NCBI GenBank assembly: GCA_902776765.1
Contig: CACYRP010000014.1
Span: 1 to 64,000, forward strand
Origin: Fibrobacter succinogenes
Lineage (GTDB): Bacteria; Fibrobacterota; Fibrobacteria; Fibrobacterales; Fibrobacteraceae
Length of the DNA: 64,000 bases
Reading direction: 5' to 3'
Shown here: positions 44,774-53,735 of the stretch, one piece after another
How positions within the stretch are numbered: the first letter of the stretch is position 1
Layout of the letters: each line of letters opens with the position of its first letter
Translations under genes and position numbers: made by a program
The notes under the pieces: generated by a model
What the model was told of the DNA's origin: nothing
Database searches by the model: none
Seen by the model: only the letters and a program-made list of their open reading frames with translations

Positions 44774-45853
44774 ATGAAACATTCAATTACGCTTTTATCG
44801 GGAGCACTCCTGCTTGCAGGTTGCTTCGAATCAAGCACAACATCAGCTTCGAATACAAACCCTCCAAACGAAACAAGTTCATCTTCGTTTGGCAATCCGA
44901 CAAGTTCATTTGCAAGCGCTGATTTGAGCAATGGTTACACATTCGCAACAACCTACACATACGTCGAATCAACAGGCCTTCTGAATATGGGTACGGTCAC
45001 ATGCAATTATAGTCCAAATTCAGAATCATTTACATGGGGAGAAAACAACAACTCACTATACAAAAATAGAATCAAAATCATCGGCGATTCCATGTGGATT
45101 GGCCCCCATGAAAGGCGAGTATCCGAAGATTCTATAGACCAAGCGTGGTATGACAGATACAACAACATAGACACATTGGCTCTAAGCAATGATAATAACG
45201 GTATTTTGGGATCGTGGACAGTTACAACATGTACAAGAGTTATTGGAAAAACGGAAATCAATTGTTCACAAGACGCCCATGACTATATAGAAGATCATAA
45301 AGCTTTTAGATTCACGCCGGATTCCGTTTATATCACGATGATGTTTAAAGAAACGCAAATTCCAGATGTGCAACTTACAGATGAAGAACTTGAAAATATA
45401 AGAGCCCTTACCAGTTATTCCCTCTTACAAGAATTGGGTTTCAGTTTTGATCCAACAATGAGTTACTTTCTAGAAAAAGACGGAATTATTAAAATATATT
45501 CAGATGGATATTTCCATAAATCATTCTCCATAAACAACCAACCTTTTGAAAGAAATTTCATCATGAGATTAGATTCAGCAGGAATGTATTCTTCCCTAGC
45601 ATTTTCAAGCAATGAAAAAAAATGTGAAACGTATGCGAATAAAGCTTTTATAACCAAACAGTTATGTTTGGAAGGCAATAAAGATATTTTACTCAGTAAT
45701 ATTAGTGAGCATAGCCGTCAAACATATAAAGATGGAGTCCCTTTAGGTTTTTATGTTACACATTCTGCAGATGATTACAATAAATGTCTAAAAGAACTTG
45801 TCAATGAAGAAACAAGAACCTTATTAGATCAACTTCCCCATAATGCCTATTAA
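44774..45853 (+). CDS. lipoprotein, Cys-motif paralogous family, member 1
   Basis: The lipoprotein signal is MKHSITLLSGALLLAGC. A Ser/Thr/Asn-rich linker precedes a domain shared with the genes at 46211 and 48293: a YTF..TYTY start, CNYSPNSESFTW, IGDSMWIGP, LSNDNNGILGSWTVTTCTR and, at the end, YNKCLKELVNEETRTLL. The conserved cysteines probably form disulfides in the periplasm or at the surface. No known family is recognised. The end overlaps by 30 nt the end of the convergent small basic gene, and a shared bidirectional hairpin follows. Confidence 0.75.
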   Translation: MKHSITLLSGALLLAGCFESSTTSASNTNPPNETSSSSFGNPTSSFASADLSNGYTFATTYTYVESTGLLNMGTVTCNYSPNSESFTWGENNNSLYKNRIKIIGDSMWIGPHERRVSEDSIDQAWYDRYNNIDTLALSNDNNGILGSWTVTTCTRVIGKTEINCSQDAHDYIEDHKAFRFTPDSVYITMMFKETQIPDVQLTDEELENIRALTSYSLLQELGFSFDPTMSYFLEKDGIIKIYSDGYFHKSFSINNQPFERNFIMRLDSAGMYSSLAFSSNEKKCETYANKAFITKQLCLEGNKDILLSNISEHSRQTYKDGVPLGFYVTHSADDYNKCLKELVNEETRTLLDQLPHNAY

Positions 45854-46063
45854 AAAAATACGGTAACAAAAAGCGAAATCCCCCGCATCGGCGAGGGACT
45901 TCTTATATTTCAAATTTCGATTGTACTTTGTCTTGTCGCGGACAACTCTTGTCCGTAGCGTGGCTCCGTTCTGGGAGCCGTCTATGCGTCGCATGCGTAA
46001 CATCGCGCTCTCCTTCGCGGAATCTGCAACCTTGCCTACCGCTTTCGCTTTATTTTTAGCCAT
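45824..46063 (-). CDS. candidate ArfA-like alternative ribosome-rescue factor with in-frame terminator
   Basis: A strong AAGGAGG site precedes the ATG at 46063. The 79-codon frame is very basic. Its core LRTRVVRDKTKYNR can be aligned with the ArfA core LFRxRVxKxKKGKGSYxRK, allowing a 3-residue gap. Codons 54-62 (SLADAGDFA region) encode a 12-bp hairpin followed by TTTTT, an intrinsic terminator inside the frame. Most transcripts would therefore end without a stop codon. The part after it (CYRIFLIGIMGKLI) is hydrophobic, as in the discarded tail of E. coli ArfA. In that system tmRNA destroys the product of the truncated message unless trans-translation fails. The gene has its own promoter. The family assignment is inference from motif and gene logic. 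Confidence 0.6.
   Translation of the reverse strand: MAKNKAKAVGKVADSAKESAMLRMRRIDGSQNGATLRTRVVRDKTKYNRNLKYKKSLADAGDFAFCYRIFLIGIMGKLI
45868..45902 (-). terminator. terminator inside the ArfA-like frame (probably bidirectional)
   Basis: On the minus strand GAAGTCCCTCGC pairs with GCGGGGGATTTC (12 bp with G-T wobbles) across CGAT, followed by GCTTTTTG. On the plus strand the same hairpin is followed by TTATATTT and can end the lipoprotein transcript. Confidence 0.8.
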
Positions 46064-46083
46064 AGGGGCCTCCTTGAAGGCTA

Positions 46084-46112
46084 AATATAGGTAAAAATCG
46101 CTCTTTCTTCAA
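46084..46112 (-). promoter_or_regulatory. promoter of the ArfA-like gene
   Basis: On the minus strand TTGAAG (46112-46107) and TATATT (46089-46084) are separated by 17 nt, giving a leader of about 15 nt that is mostly the Shine-Dalgarno. Confidence 0.7.
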
Positions 46113-46210
46113 GATTGAACACACCCCAGCTACAAAGTTTCGACAATACTCCTTTTTTATTGACTTAAGGCAACAATTATTATTACTTTTACAAGTAAAG
46201 GATTACTACT

Positions 46211-47209
46211 ATGAAAAAGATTTACGCAGTTCTATTCGGCATGTTCATGTTCGCGGCTTGCAGCGACGACAATCCGACATCGGGTCTCAATAACTCCAAA
46301 ACATCGACAGCAGATTTCGGTGAAGGTTACACTTACGCCATCCCGATTAAATACGACGAAACTACAGGACGGATTTATCAGGGAACGTACGCATGCAATT
46401 ACCACCCCGATACAAAAACATTCGCTTGGGAAAAATATCCAGAATCTTTGGATCCGGGCTCTTATAAGATTGTTGGCGATTCGCTTTGGATGGGTCCCGC
46501 CCAAAAACAGGTTTCAGACAACCCCGACGAGCAACAGTTCCTTGACACATACCATAATTACGAAACTTTGTCGCTGAGCAACGACCACAATGATATTTAC
46601 GGTACGTGGAAAGTCACCGGTTGCAAAAGGATTCTCGGCGAAACAGAAATCAAGTGTACTAAGTACATCGGTGGCATAAGCGGCATCGCAAGAACAATGA
46701 AAATTACTAATGATTCCATTTATATCGTTACGACCGTCGATACAGACAACTTAGAGCCAACCGATATCAACATCGGAAAAATTATATATCGTAATTTTGG
46801 TTTTGATATTGGCGACGTCGTCATTAAGCAACTGCTTATTGAAAAAACAATACAGAAGGAGTCCAAAGAATTTTTAAAGCAATCGTTCTCTATTGGCAAC
46901 CAACTTTTTGAAATTGTTTCTACTCCTAAATTCGACGCAACAGGAATGAACGACATTTCAACGATATCCAGCAATGGAAAGACATGCACAAACACACAAA
47001 GAATGGGATTCATCAACGAAAAATTATGCAAAGAAGAAAGTGCTGAATTTTTGCTGAGCGCACGTGATAAAAGTGACGATCAAGTTTACTATAAAGAAGG
47101 ACCTGTAGAAGGATTCAGCATAGACAACAATGATCAATTTAAAGAATGCACAAAAGGACTCCCGACAGAAGAAACAAAGCAATTGCTGAGTCAGTACGTT
47201 GTTAAATAA
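46211..47209 (+). CDS. lipoprotein, Cys-motif paralogous family, member 2
   Basis: The lipoprotein signal is MKKIYAVLFGMFMFAAC. It matches member 1 along its length: GYTYAIPIKYDETTGRIYQG, CNYHPDTKTFAW, VGDSLWMGP, LSNDHNDIYGTWKVTGCKRILGETEIKC, FLKQSFSIGNQLFE, NGKTC near residue 258 and FKECTKGLPTEETKQLL. The high similarity indicates a fairly recent duplication. AAAGGA lies 11 nt before the ATG. The following membrane-protein gene starts 24 nt after its stop. Confidence 0.75.
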   Translation: MKKIYAVLFGMFMFAACSDDNPTSGLNNSKTSTADFGEGYTYAIPIKYDETTGRIYQGTYACNYHPDTKTFAWEKYPESLDPGSYKIVGDSLWMGPAQKQVSDNPDEQQFLDTYHNYETLSLSNDHNDIYGTWKVTGCKRILGETEIKCTKYIGGISGIARTMKITNDSIYIVTTVDTDNLEPTDINIGKIIYRNFGFDIGDVVIKQLLIEKTIQKESKEFLKQSFSIGNQLFEIVSTPKFDATGMNDISTISSNGKTCTNTQRMGFINEKLCKEESAEFLLSARDKSDDQVYYKEGPVEGFSIDNNDQFKECTKGLPTEETKQLLSQYVVK

Positions 47210-47233
47210 AACCTATAATTAATAATAAAATTC

Positions 47234-48238
47234 ATGCTCGAAGTTTTTAAACTAGTCGTTACAGACTCACACATTTATGGGTTCTGCATTTTTTTGCCAA
47301 GCCTTTTGGCATTAATTTTTACAGCAAAATTTAGAAATAAAAAAAAGAAACTGAAAATCATTTTAGCAGCAATTCCGTCAATCGTATTATGCTATTTGCT
47401 TTTTGTCTGTTCCTTTACATTCATATACATTTTCATAATTTTTAGTGCACTTGCGATTTTGTACGCAGCGTCAATCGCTGTCAGCTATCATTTTAGCAAC
47501 AAGAATGCAATCCTTTGTCTCGCTGCAATTTTAATTCTCCCCTGTTCCCTAGCATTGCTCACTACTTTTGAGTATTACGAGTTAAGGGAGCCATTCGGCT
47601 ATATCAACGACAAAGATTTGCCGGACAGTCTTAGCAATGCAAATTTTGATTACGAGGTGAAACTCGACTATGCCGACGCATGGGGCAACGACCATTACAC
47701 CGTCTCTGTGCGAGGGAAGCACTTGACCGATTCCAGTAAAGATTCAATTATCTATTGCAGACAATATAGAATGTGCACAGGTGTAACATTTGTTTTTGAA
47801 GATTCGGCAAGCAGCGACACTCAATCCGTACAAGCTACGCCACGGAATATCTGCCAGTGGGAACCATTGCCACATGAGAAAAAAGCAACATTGCTTCAAC
47901 TCAAAAAATTGGCAGAGAAATATAGCAGAGAATACACATTTAGCTTTGTATTGGATGGATATACATTCGGTATCGATATTTTCGACTTCAAAAAGAAAAC
48001 GATTCGTTCACTGGAACTCGGGAACGCAACAAATTTCGATGACGAGGTCCCTAACGCCAAGGAAATTGTCAACCTCGGACTTGCCTTAATTCCGTTCAGC
48101 GATTCTGCAAACGTAGAACACAAATGCAATGACAGTCTGCCACAAATATTCGTAGAAATGAAAACCGATTCGACGCAAGATTCAACAAAGAAAGAAATGC
48201 AACCACCCAAACAACGACGCAGAGCCGCGAAGCATTAA
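47234..48238 (+). CDS. membrane protein with four helices and a C-terminal soluble domain
   Basis: I do not recognise a family. Hydrophobic segments lie at about 14-32, 42-62, 63-84 and 92-112. The C-terminal 215 residues are soluble and include a strand-rich part (FDYEVKLDYADAWGNDHYTVSVRG) and a late basic tail (KKEMQPPKQRRRAAKH). The ATG at 47234 has no strong ribosome site, so the gene may be translated after the preceding lipoprotein gene, which ends 24 nt upstream. Position between two related lipoprotein genes is the only hint of a shared role. Confidence 0.7.
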   Translation: MLEVFKLVVTDSHIYGFCIFLPSLLALIFTAKFRNKKKKLKIILAAIPSIVLCYLLFVCSFTFIYIFIIFSALAILYAASIAVSYHFSNKNAILCLAAILILPCSLALLTTFEYYELREPFGYINDKDLPDSLSNANFDYEVKLDYADAWGNDHYTVSVRGKHLTDSSKDSIIYCRQYRMCTGVTFVFEDSASSDTQSVQATPRNICQWEPLPHEKKATLLQLKKLAEKYSREYTFSFVLDGYTFGIDIFDFKKKTIRSLELGNATNFDDEVPNAKEIVNLGLALIPFSDSANVEHKCNDSLPQIFVEMKTDSTQDSTKKEMQPPKQRRRAAKH

Positions 48239-48292
48239 TCTATTTTTTAGATTTTATATACCCCCAAACTCAACTCTAGAAGGAGTTTGTTT

Positions 48293-49345
48293 ATGAAAAA
48301 ACTATTATCATTTCTTTTTGTAGCTTTGTTAATTATCGCTTGCAGCGATGAAAATCCGACAAATGCATTTGGGAATAAAGATTCATCAGGTGGAAATAAT
48401 AACTTTTCCGCACAAAATTCCAATTATACCGAAACATATCGTTATTTTTCTTTTTTAGACACAACACATCTTCGATTTGGAAGTACTCAAGTTCCAAAAT
48501 CATGTCAATTCAATCCAGAAACAAAAACTTTTTCATGGGTTGACCTAGGATATTCGCTTTTAGTCGATCTTGATACAGTTCCCGAATTATTTGATACAGC
48601 ACCCAAATCATGTAATGGTTGTAGCAAATACTGGGGAACATTCGGATTCCATTTGTCTAACGATACGCTATATGAATGCACTGGACATAGCGATCCATGT
48701 GAGGATCCTCCCCATGGAGATGGAGAAGCGATTGTTTATACGGGTTCATCAAAATCACTATTCGGAACGTGGAATTACAAAGGTCGTTATATTGATGGAA
48801 TTTTCAGTGAAAACAGTTTCGGAATGGAACTAGTTATAACACCAACTTACCTTTTAAATAAGTATTACTATGATTTTAATAATACTCCGGTGTATGGCTA
48901 TGTTCATATTTGCGAACCATTGGATATATTGTACCCTCAAGACACTCTTTTTTCCCAATGCAGACATTATTACAACAATGTGAGTAAATATAATGGCAAA
49001 TACATGTACCACAACAAATCTACAAATACCTTCCAAGATGTTCTTGATACGGTATTTTTCTCGGAAAATTTTTGGGTAACCACAACAAACAAGGATGTAA
49101 CAATATTCATAAATAACAACCTTATACAAGTTTCTTACGACATAACCTTGTATAAGGAAAGAACCGAAGCAAGAACAACCGTTTCGTTCAAAGACAATCA
49201 ATGTACTTTAATCTTCAATAAAGCAGATAACATAGATAAAGAACGCTGCGAAAAACTAACAATTGATGGAGAAACATCCGACATTTTTGACTATTCAAAC
49301 AATGAAGAGTATCAAAATTGTCTTAAAAGTTTTCAATTAAACTAG
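48293..49345 (+). CDS. lipoprotein, Cys-motif paralogous family, divergent member 3
   Basis: The start at 48293 follows AGAAGGAG and gives the lipoprotein signal MKKLLSFLFVALLIIAC. After the SDENPTN start typical of Fibrobacter lipoproteins, it shares with members 1 and 2 the motif CQFNPETKTFSW, the FGTWNYKG strand and the ending YQNCLKSF. It has extra cysteines (CNGCSKY, CTGHSDPCEDPPHGDG) not found in the other two. The AT-rich codon use is similar to its neighbours. Function unknown. Confidence 0.7.
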   Translation: MKKLLSFLFVALLIIACSDENPTNAFGNKDSSGGNNNFSAQNSNYTETYRYFSFLDTTHLRFGSTQVPKSCQFNPETKTFSWVDLGYSLLVDLDTVPELFDTAPKSCNGCSKYWGTFGFHLSNDTLYECTGHSDPCEDPPHGDGEAIVYTGSSKSLFGTWNYKGRYIDGIFSENSFGMELVITPTYLLNKYYYDFNNTPVYGYVHICEPLDILYPQDTLFSQCRHYYNNVSKYNGKYMYHNKSTNTFQDVLDTVFFSENFWVTTTNKDVTIFINNNLIQVSYDITLYKERTEARTTVSFKDNQCTLIFNKADNIDKERCEKLTIDGETSDIFDYSNNEEYQNCLKSFQLN

Positions 49346-49355
49346 ATTTATTAAA

Positions 49356-50702
49356 TTGATTTTTGACTTAATTGAAAATATTCGCCGTCATGGGTTCAAG
49401 CGCCTGTTGCTTGCAGTTTCGGGCGGTCTGGATTCTATTTGCCTGGCACATTATTTTATCGAGAACCGCGAAGCGCTCGGCATCGAATGGCTGGGAATTG
49501 CCCATGTGCATCACGGGCTGCGGGTCGGAACGGCCGACAGGGACGCCGCTTTTGTCGAAGCGTTTGCGAAATCGCATGGGGTTCCTTTTTTCTTGAAACG
49601 TTTGGATGGAAAGGCGCTCAAGGCCGCCGAGGGTTCGCTCGAAGAAAACGCAAGGGATGCTAGGTACAAAGCGCTGGTCGAGATTGTAGATGAAATTGGA
49701 GATTTCCACCTGCGCGGGAATGACAAAAACAATGGTGATTCCGGCACGGAAGCCGGGATGACAAGCGCAAACAAAAACCGTATGGATCCTCCTTCGGAGG
49801 ATGACAAAAGCAGCGCCCCCATTCCCCACAGCTCTATCGCCATCGTCACGGCGCACCATGCAAACGATCAAGCGGAAACGATGTTCATGCGACTCAAGCG
49901 CGGAACAACGCTTGCCGGGCTGCGCGGGATTCAGGAAGTTCGCATTCTAAGCAATAGCCGGGGCGTTGCGGGGCTGGCGTCTGAAGCCCCGCTAGAAGGG
50001 GTAGCGTATGCCGCGTGCGGCAGAAGCGAGGGGGATGCCTCCCCCACACCCCATACCCCATATCTCTACCGTCCTTTCCTGAACGTGACTCGCGCAGAAT
50101 TGCTCGAATACGCAAGAAAGAACAAATTAACTTGGTGTGAGGACGAAAGTAATGCGGATGTGAAATTTGCTCGCAACAAAATTAGACACGAGTTTTTGCC
50201 GAATCTGGAAAGTGAATGCCCCGGAGCAATCAAACAGCTTTGCCGCATTGCAGAACTTGCCGACAAGGCGTATGAAAAAGTGACGAGGAAATGCGACATA
50301 CTTTTCGCGACATGCTTGAATAAACGTATGGATTCCCTCCCTTCGGTCGAGAATGACGCGATCCAGGATGACAACGCCCACTCCTCATACCTCAAAGAGA
50401 GCGAAGCGACCGACCCCACACCCCATACCACAATCTCGCTGGACAAGAAAAAGCTCAACAGGGTGCTCCGCGCACACGCCGATGCTGACCTTTCGGAGAT
50501 GTTCCGGTTATGGCTTTCGGAAAAGGGTTTTCGGTTCCCGATTGGATTTTTCTATGGCCCGAAAGAGCCTGCTCATGTGAAAATTCCGGTCCATGCCGTT
50601 TACCGCAGGCGTTCCATCGTCAAAATACGCCATACGGTCTGGATTTGCGAGTTCGAGGACGCGCTATCCGCTGCAAAATTTGTATCTTGCGAAAAGAAAT
50701 AA
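49356..50702 (+). CDS. tilS: tRNA(Ile)-lysidine synthase with three repeat-derived insertions
   Basis: The PP-loop motif [12 protein letters not shown] (about 21-32), [39 protein letters not shown] and [16 protein letters not shown] identify TilS. The enzyme puts lysidine on C34 of tRNA-Ile(CAU) and is normally essential. The start is a TTG at 49356. Three stretches (about 116-160, 196-236, 325-359) interrupt the family pattern with unrelated, Pro/Ser/Asp-rich sequence. Their DNA consists of palindromes like the intergenic repeats. All three keep the frame, and motifs on both sides are intact, so the enzyme is probably active with surface loops. It is first in a tilS-ftsH-folP-cdaA operon. 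Confidence 0.92.
   Translation: MIFDLIENIRRHGFKRLLLAVSGGLDSICLAHYFIENREALGIEWLGIAHVHHGLRVGTADRDAAFVEAFAKSHGVPFFLKRLDGKALKAAEGSLEENARDARYKALVEIVDEIGDFHLRGNDKNNGDSGTEAGMTSANKNRMDPPSEDDKSSAPIPHSSIAIVTAHHANDQAETMFMRLKRGTTLAGLRGIQEVRILSNSRGVAGLASEAPLEGVAYAACGRSEGDASPTPHTPYLYRPFLNVTRAELLEYARKNKLTWCEDESNADVKFARNKIRHEFLPNLESECPGAIKQLCRIAELADKAYEKVTRKCDILFATCLNKRMDSLPSVENDAIQDDNAHSSYLKESEATDPTPHTTISLDKKKLNRVLRAHADADLSEMFRLWLSEKGFRFPIGFFYGPKEPAHVKIPVHAVYRRRSIVKIRHTVWICEFEDALSAAKFVSCEKK
49701..49835. repeat. repeat-derived insertion 1 in tilS
   Basis: The segment contains GATTCCGGCACGGAAGCCGGG-ATGAC and GGATCCTCCTTCGGAGGATGAC, both hairpins of the intergenic repeat family. It adds about 45 codons between VDEIG and IAIVTAHHA. 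Confidence 0.75.
49941..50063. repeat. repeat-derived insertion 2 in tilS
   Basis: It contains the hairpins GGGGCTGGCGTCTGAAGCCCC, GCCGCGTGCGGC and GGGGGATGCCTCCCCC, followed by CACACCCCATACC. It adds about 41 codons between GIQEV and LYRPFLN. Confidence 0.7.
50328..50432. repeat. repeat-derived insertion 3 in tilS
   Basis: It begins GGATTCCCTCCCTTCGG...GAATGAC and ends CCCCACACCCCATACC, the same end as insertion 2. It adds about 35 codons between CLNKR and [10 protein letters not shown]. Confidence 0.7.
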
Positions 50703-50712
50703 AAGGATTATA

Positions 50713-52812
50713 ATGAATAAACCTCAAAAGCCAACAGCACCGTTTAAGAACAAGAATTTTATCATCGTTCTCATCATGCTCCTCATGCTTTTCGTCATGT
50801 TCCCCATGACCGGGAAAGAATCCAACAAGGATATTACCCGCACCGAATTTTTAGCATTGATGGGAGATTCCACCAAGGTTATCACGGAGCTTACGCTTCA
50901 GAAAACTCCTGATGGCGTGATTATCGAGGGCGCTTACGAGATGTCCCCAGATGAAATAGCCATAGCCCAAAAGAACCAGAGCACTCTTGCGAGATTCACA
51001 CGCGCAAGCAGCGACATGAAACACAAGCATTTCAAGAGCCACATGCTCGAAGTTTCGAACGAACAGATTTCGGCATGGGAAACGTTCAAGGGAGTCAAGG
51101 TCAAGGTCATTCACGAATCGACTACTTGGATTGATACGCTCATTGCATTTTTGCCCGCTATTTTGCTGATTGCTTTCTTCTACATCATGATGAGCCGTCA
51201 GATGGGCGGTGGCGGTAAGAGCCCGTTCTCGTTTGGCAAGAGCCAGGTGCGTCAGCTGAACTCGCAAAAAAAGACGACGTTCAACGATGTTGCCGGCTGC
51301 GACGAAGCGAAGCAGGACTTACAGGAACTCGTCGAATTTTTGAAGGACCCGAAGAAATACGATGCTTTGGGCGGTCGCATTCCAAAGGGTGCGCTCCTTG
51401 TTGGCCCTCCGGGCACGGGTAAGACGCTCCTCGCCCGCGCTGTCGCTGGCGAAGCTGGTGTGCCGTTCTTTAGCATGTCCGGTTCTGACTTTGTGGAAAT
51501 GTTCGTTGGCGTGGGTGCATCCCGCGTACGTGACTTGTTTGAAACAGGCAAGAAGAACGCTCCGTGCATTTTGTTCATCGACGAAATCGATGCCGTGGGT
51601 CGCCAGCGTGGTGCCGGTCTCGGGGGCGGTCACGACGAACGCGAACAGACTTTGAACCAGTTGCTCGTGGAAATGGACGGTTTTACCGCAAACGAAGGCG
51701 TGATTTTGATTGCAGCCACGAACCGTCCTGACGTGCTCGACAAGGCTCTCCTCCGTCCGGGCCGCTTTGACCGCCAGATTGTGGTGGGGCTCCCCGACCT
51801 CAAGGGCCGTGAAGAAATTTTGAAGGTGCACTTGAAAAAACGCAAGGTGCCTTTGGCTCCAGATGTTGACGTGAAGGCCGTTGCCAAGGGAACGCCTGGA
51901 CTTGCCGGTGCGGACCTCGAAAACTTGGTGAACGAAGCCGCCCTCCTTGCCGCTCGTTTCAATAACAAGAAAGTGACGATGCTCGACTTCGAAGAAGCCC
52001 GCGACAAGCTCAGCATGGGCGCCGAACGCCGAACGCTCCTGATGACCGACGAAGAAAAACGCTACACAGCATACCACGAAGCGGGCCACGCCTTGATGAC
52101 CTTGCTCTGCAAGCACTCGGACCCGCTCCACAAGATTACGATTATCCCCCGCGGACGCGCTCTCGGCGTGACCATGAGTTTGCCCGAACGCGACCAGGTA
52201 AGCTACAGCCGCGAATACGCCGAAGAACGCATCATGATCATGATGTCGGGCCGACTCGCCGAACTCATCTTCTTCAACCACCAGAGCACAGGTGCTTCGA
52301 ACGATATCCAGCGCGCCACAGAACTTGCCCGCAAGATGGTTACGGAATGGGGCTTTGACGAAGAGATCGGGCCTGTCTGCTACAGCCGCGCCGATGGCGA
52401 AGTGTTCCTGGGTCGAGAGATTAGCAAGCCGAAGGAAATGTCCGAAATGATGGCCGAAAAAATCGACAACGCCATCAACGGCCTTATCAAGCGCATGGAC
52501 GCAGCAGCCCGCAAGCTCCTTGAAGAAAACAAGGACAAGCTTATCGACCTCGCCGAAGCGTTGTTTGAATTTGAAGTACTCGACCGCGAAGAAATCGACA
52601 GGGTCATGGCTGGCGAAAAGCTCACTGGAACAAAGAAGAGCCGCCAGTACCAGGCTATGGAAGAACTTGCAAAGAAGCGCGAAGAAGAAAACACTCCGCC
52701 ACCTGATCCGGGTGACCAGCCGCCGGTCGCACCGATTGCCGACGTACAGCCCACCCCCGTCGCAGGTAATGAAACTGCAACAAACTCCGTCAAAGAAACC
52801 GAACAACAGTAA
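50713..52812 (+). CDS. ftsH: ATP-dependent zinc metalloprotease FtsH
   Basis: The start at 50713 follows AAAAGGATTATA; an in-frame codon at 50593 lies inside tilS. The 699-residue protein has membrane segments at about 15-32 and 137-157 around a periplasmic domain. The AAA module shows GPPGTGKT (Walker A), [10 protein letters not shown] (Walker B) and the second region of homology [20 protein letters not shown]. The protease part has HEAGH plus the third zinc ligand Asp in [12 protein letters not shown]. It degrades misfolded and regulatory membrane proteins. A Pro/Glu/Thr-rich C-terminal tail (about 645-699) is longer than usual. Confidence 0.96.
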   Translation: MNKPQKPTAPFKNKNFIIVLIMLLMLFVMFPMTGKESNKDITRTEFLALMGDSTKVITELTLQKTPDGVIIEGAYEMSPDEIAIAQKNQSTLARFTRASSDMKHKHFKSHMLEVSNEQISAWETFKGVKVKVIHESTTWIDTLIAFLPAILLIAFFYIMMSRQMGGGGKSPFSFGKSQVRQLNSQKKTTFNDVAGCDEAKQDLQELVEFLKDPKKYDALGGRIPKGALLVGPPGTGKTLLARAVAGEAGVPFFSMSGSDFVEMFVGVGASRVRDLFETGKKNAPCILFIDEIDAVGRQRGAGLGGGHDEREQTLNQLLVEMDGFTANEGVILIAATNRPDVLDKALLRPGRFDRQIVVGLPDLKGREEILKVHLKKRKVPLAPDVDVKAVAKGTPGLAGADLENLVNEAALLAARFNNKKVTMLDFEEARDKLSMGAERRTLLMTDEEKRYTAYHEAGHALMTLLCKHSDPLHKITIIPRGRALGVTMSLPERDQVSYSREYAEERIMIMMSGRLAELIFFNHQSTGASNDIQRATELARKMVTEWGFDEEIGPVCYSRADGEVFLGREISKPKEMSEMMAEKIDNAINGLIKRMDAAARKLLEENKDKLIDLAEALFEFEVLDREEIDRVMAGEKLTGTKKSRQYQAMEELAKKREEENTPPPDPGDQPPVAPIADVQPTPVAGNETATNSVKETEQQ

Positions 52813-52820
52813 CCGCCATT

Positions 52821-53735
52821 ATGCTTAGCTCTATTCTTGAATCCACTCGTGCAATCTCTTGGAAAATTGGAAACGACATTATTCCAGCTTCGAGAATGCC
52901 GCTTGTCATGGGTATCGTGAACGTTACCCCGGACAGTTTTTTCGATGGAGGCAAGCATAATACCCCCGAAGCCGCTTACGAACATGCGATTTCGCTTGTC
53001 GAACAAGGTGCCGTGATTCTCGATATCGGCGGCGAAAGCAGCCGTCCGGGAAGCGTCCCCGTGAGCGAACAAGAAGAAATCGACCGCGTGTGTCCGGTTG
53101 TCGAAGCGCTGGCGCAAACGGCAACGATTTCCGAAGATCTGGACAATCCCGGTTTTAGAAAATTCTACATCTCGGTCGATACCGTCAAGGCGAAAGTCGC
53201 CAAAGAATGTATGCGCCTTGGAGCGCACATCATCAACGACATTAGCGCCTGCACGATGGACCCGAACATGATCGACACAGTCGCCCGCACCAAGGCAAGC
53301 GTGGTGCTGAACCACATGCGCGGAAGCTTTGGCAAAATGCAGCAGGACTTCAAGCCGTACACGAATGTCGTGAGCGAAGTTCAAGAAGAACTCTTGGCGC
53401 AAGTGCAGAAGCTCTTGGATGCAGGCGTCGAAAAAGAACGCATTTGCATTGACCCGGGTATCGGTTTTGGAAAGACCGTTCAAGACAACATAGACTTGAT
53501 GAAGTCCGTGGAAGTCATGCTCAAGGATGGTTACCCCGTCTTGATTGGCACATCGAGAAAGTCCTACATTGGCAAGATGCCGGGGCTCGAAACAAGCGAT
53601 AGGCTTATCCCGACGGTGACCGCAGGCATTGTAGCCGCCCTCGGCGGTGCAAGCGTTCTCCGCGTACACGATGTCCGCGAAGCAAAAGAATCACTTTTAT
53701 ATTTGGAGGCTTTGAAGTCCCATGACGCTGTTTAA
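52821..53735 (+). CDS. folP: dihydropteroate synthase
   Basis: Motifs in order: MGIVNVTPDSFFDGG, GAVILDIGGESSRPGS, ISVDTVKAKVA, INDISACTMDP, VVLNHMRGSFGKMQ, CIDPGIGFGKT, LIGTSRKSYIG and LRVHDVREAKESL. These cover the pterin- and p-aminobenzoate-binding sites. The enzyme joins 6-hydroxymethyl-dihydropterin pyrophosphate and p-aminobenzoate in folate synthesis. It starts 8 nt after ftsH, and its end overlaps the start of cdaA by 14 nt, so the three are translationally linked. The variable sulfonamide-contact loops look ordinary. Confidence 0.95.
   Translation: MLSSILESTRAISWKIGNDIIPASRMPLVMGIVNVTPDSFFDGGKHNTPEAAYEHAISLVEQGAVILDIGGESSRPGSVPVSEQEEIDRVCPVVEALAQTATISEDLDNPGFRKFYISVDTVKAKVAKECMRLGAHIINDISACTMDPNMIDTVARTKASVVLNHMRGSFGKMQQDFKPYTNVVSEVQEELLAQVQKLLDAGVEKERICIDPGIGFGKTVQDNIDLMKSVEVMLKDGYPVLIGTSRKSYIGKMPGLETSDRLIPTVTAGIVAALGGASVLRVHDVREAKESLLYLEALKSHDAV

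Noticed and set aside
45824..46063. Treating the small basic ORF as a shadow of the convergent lipoprotein gene
   Set aside because: Only its last 30 nt overlap that gene; it has its own promoter and a strong ribosome site, and most of it lies in otherwise empty sequence.
51319..52806. 495-codon open frame antisense to ftsH
   Set aside because: FtsH is complete and conserved on the other strand; the antisense product has no domain features.
52380..53669. 429-codon open frame antisense to ftsH and folP
   Set aside because: It crosses two well-supported genes and their junction without any start signal.
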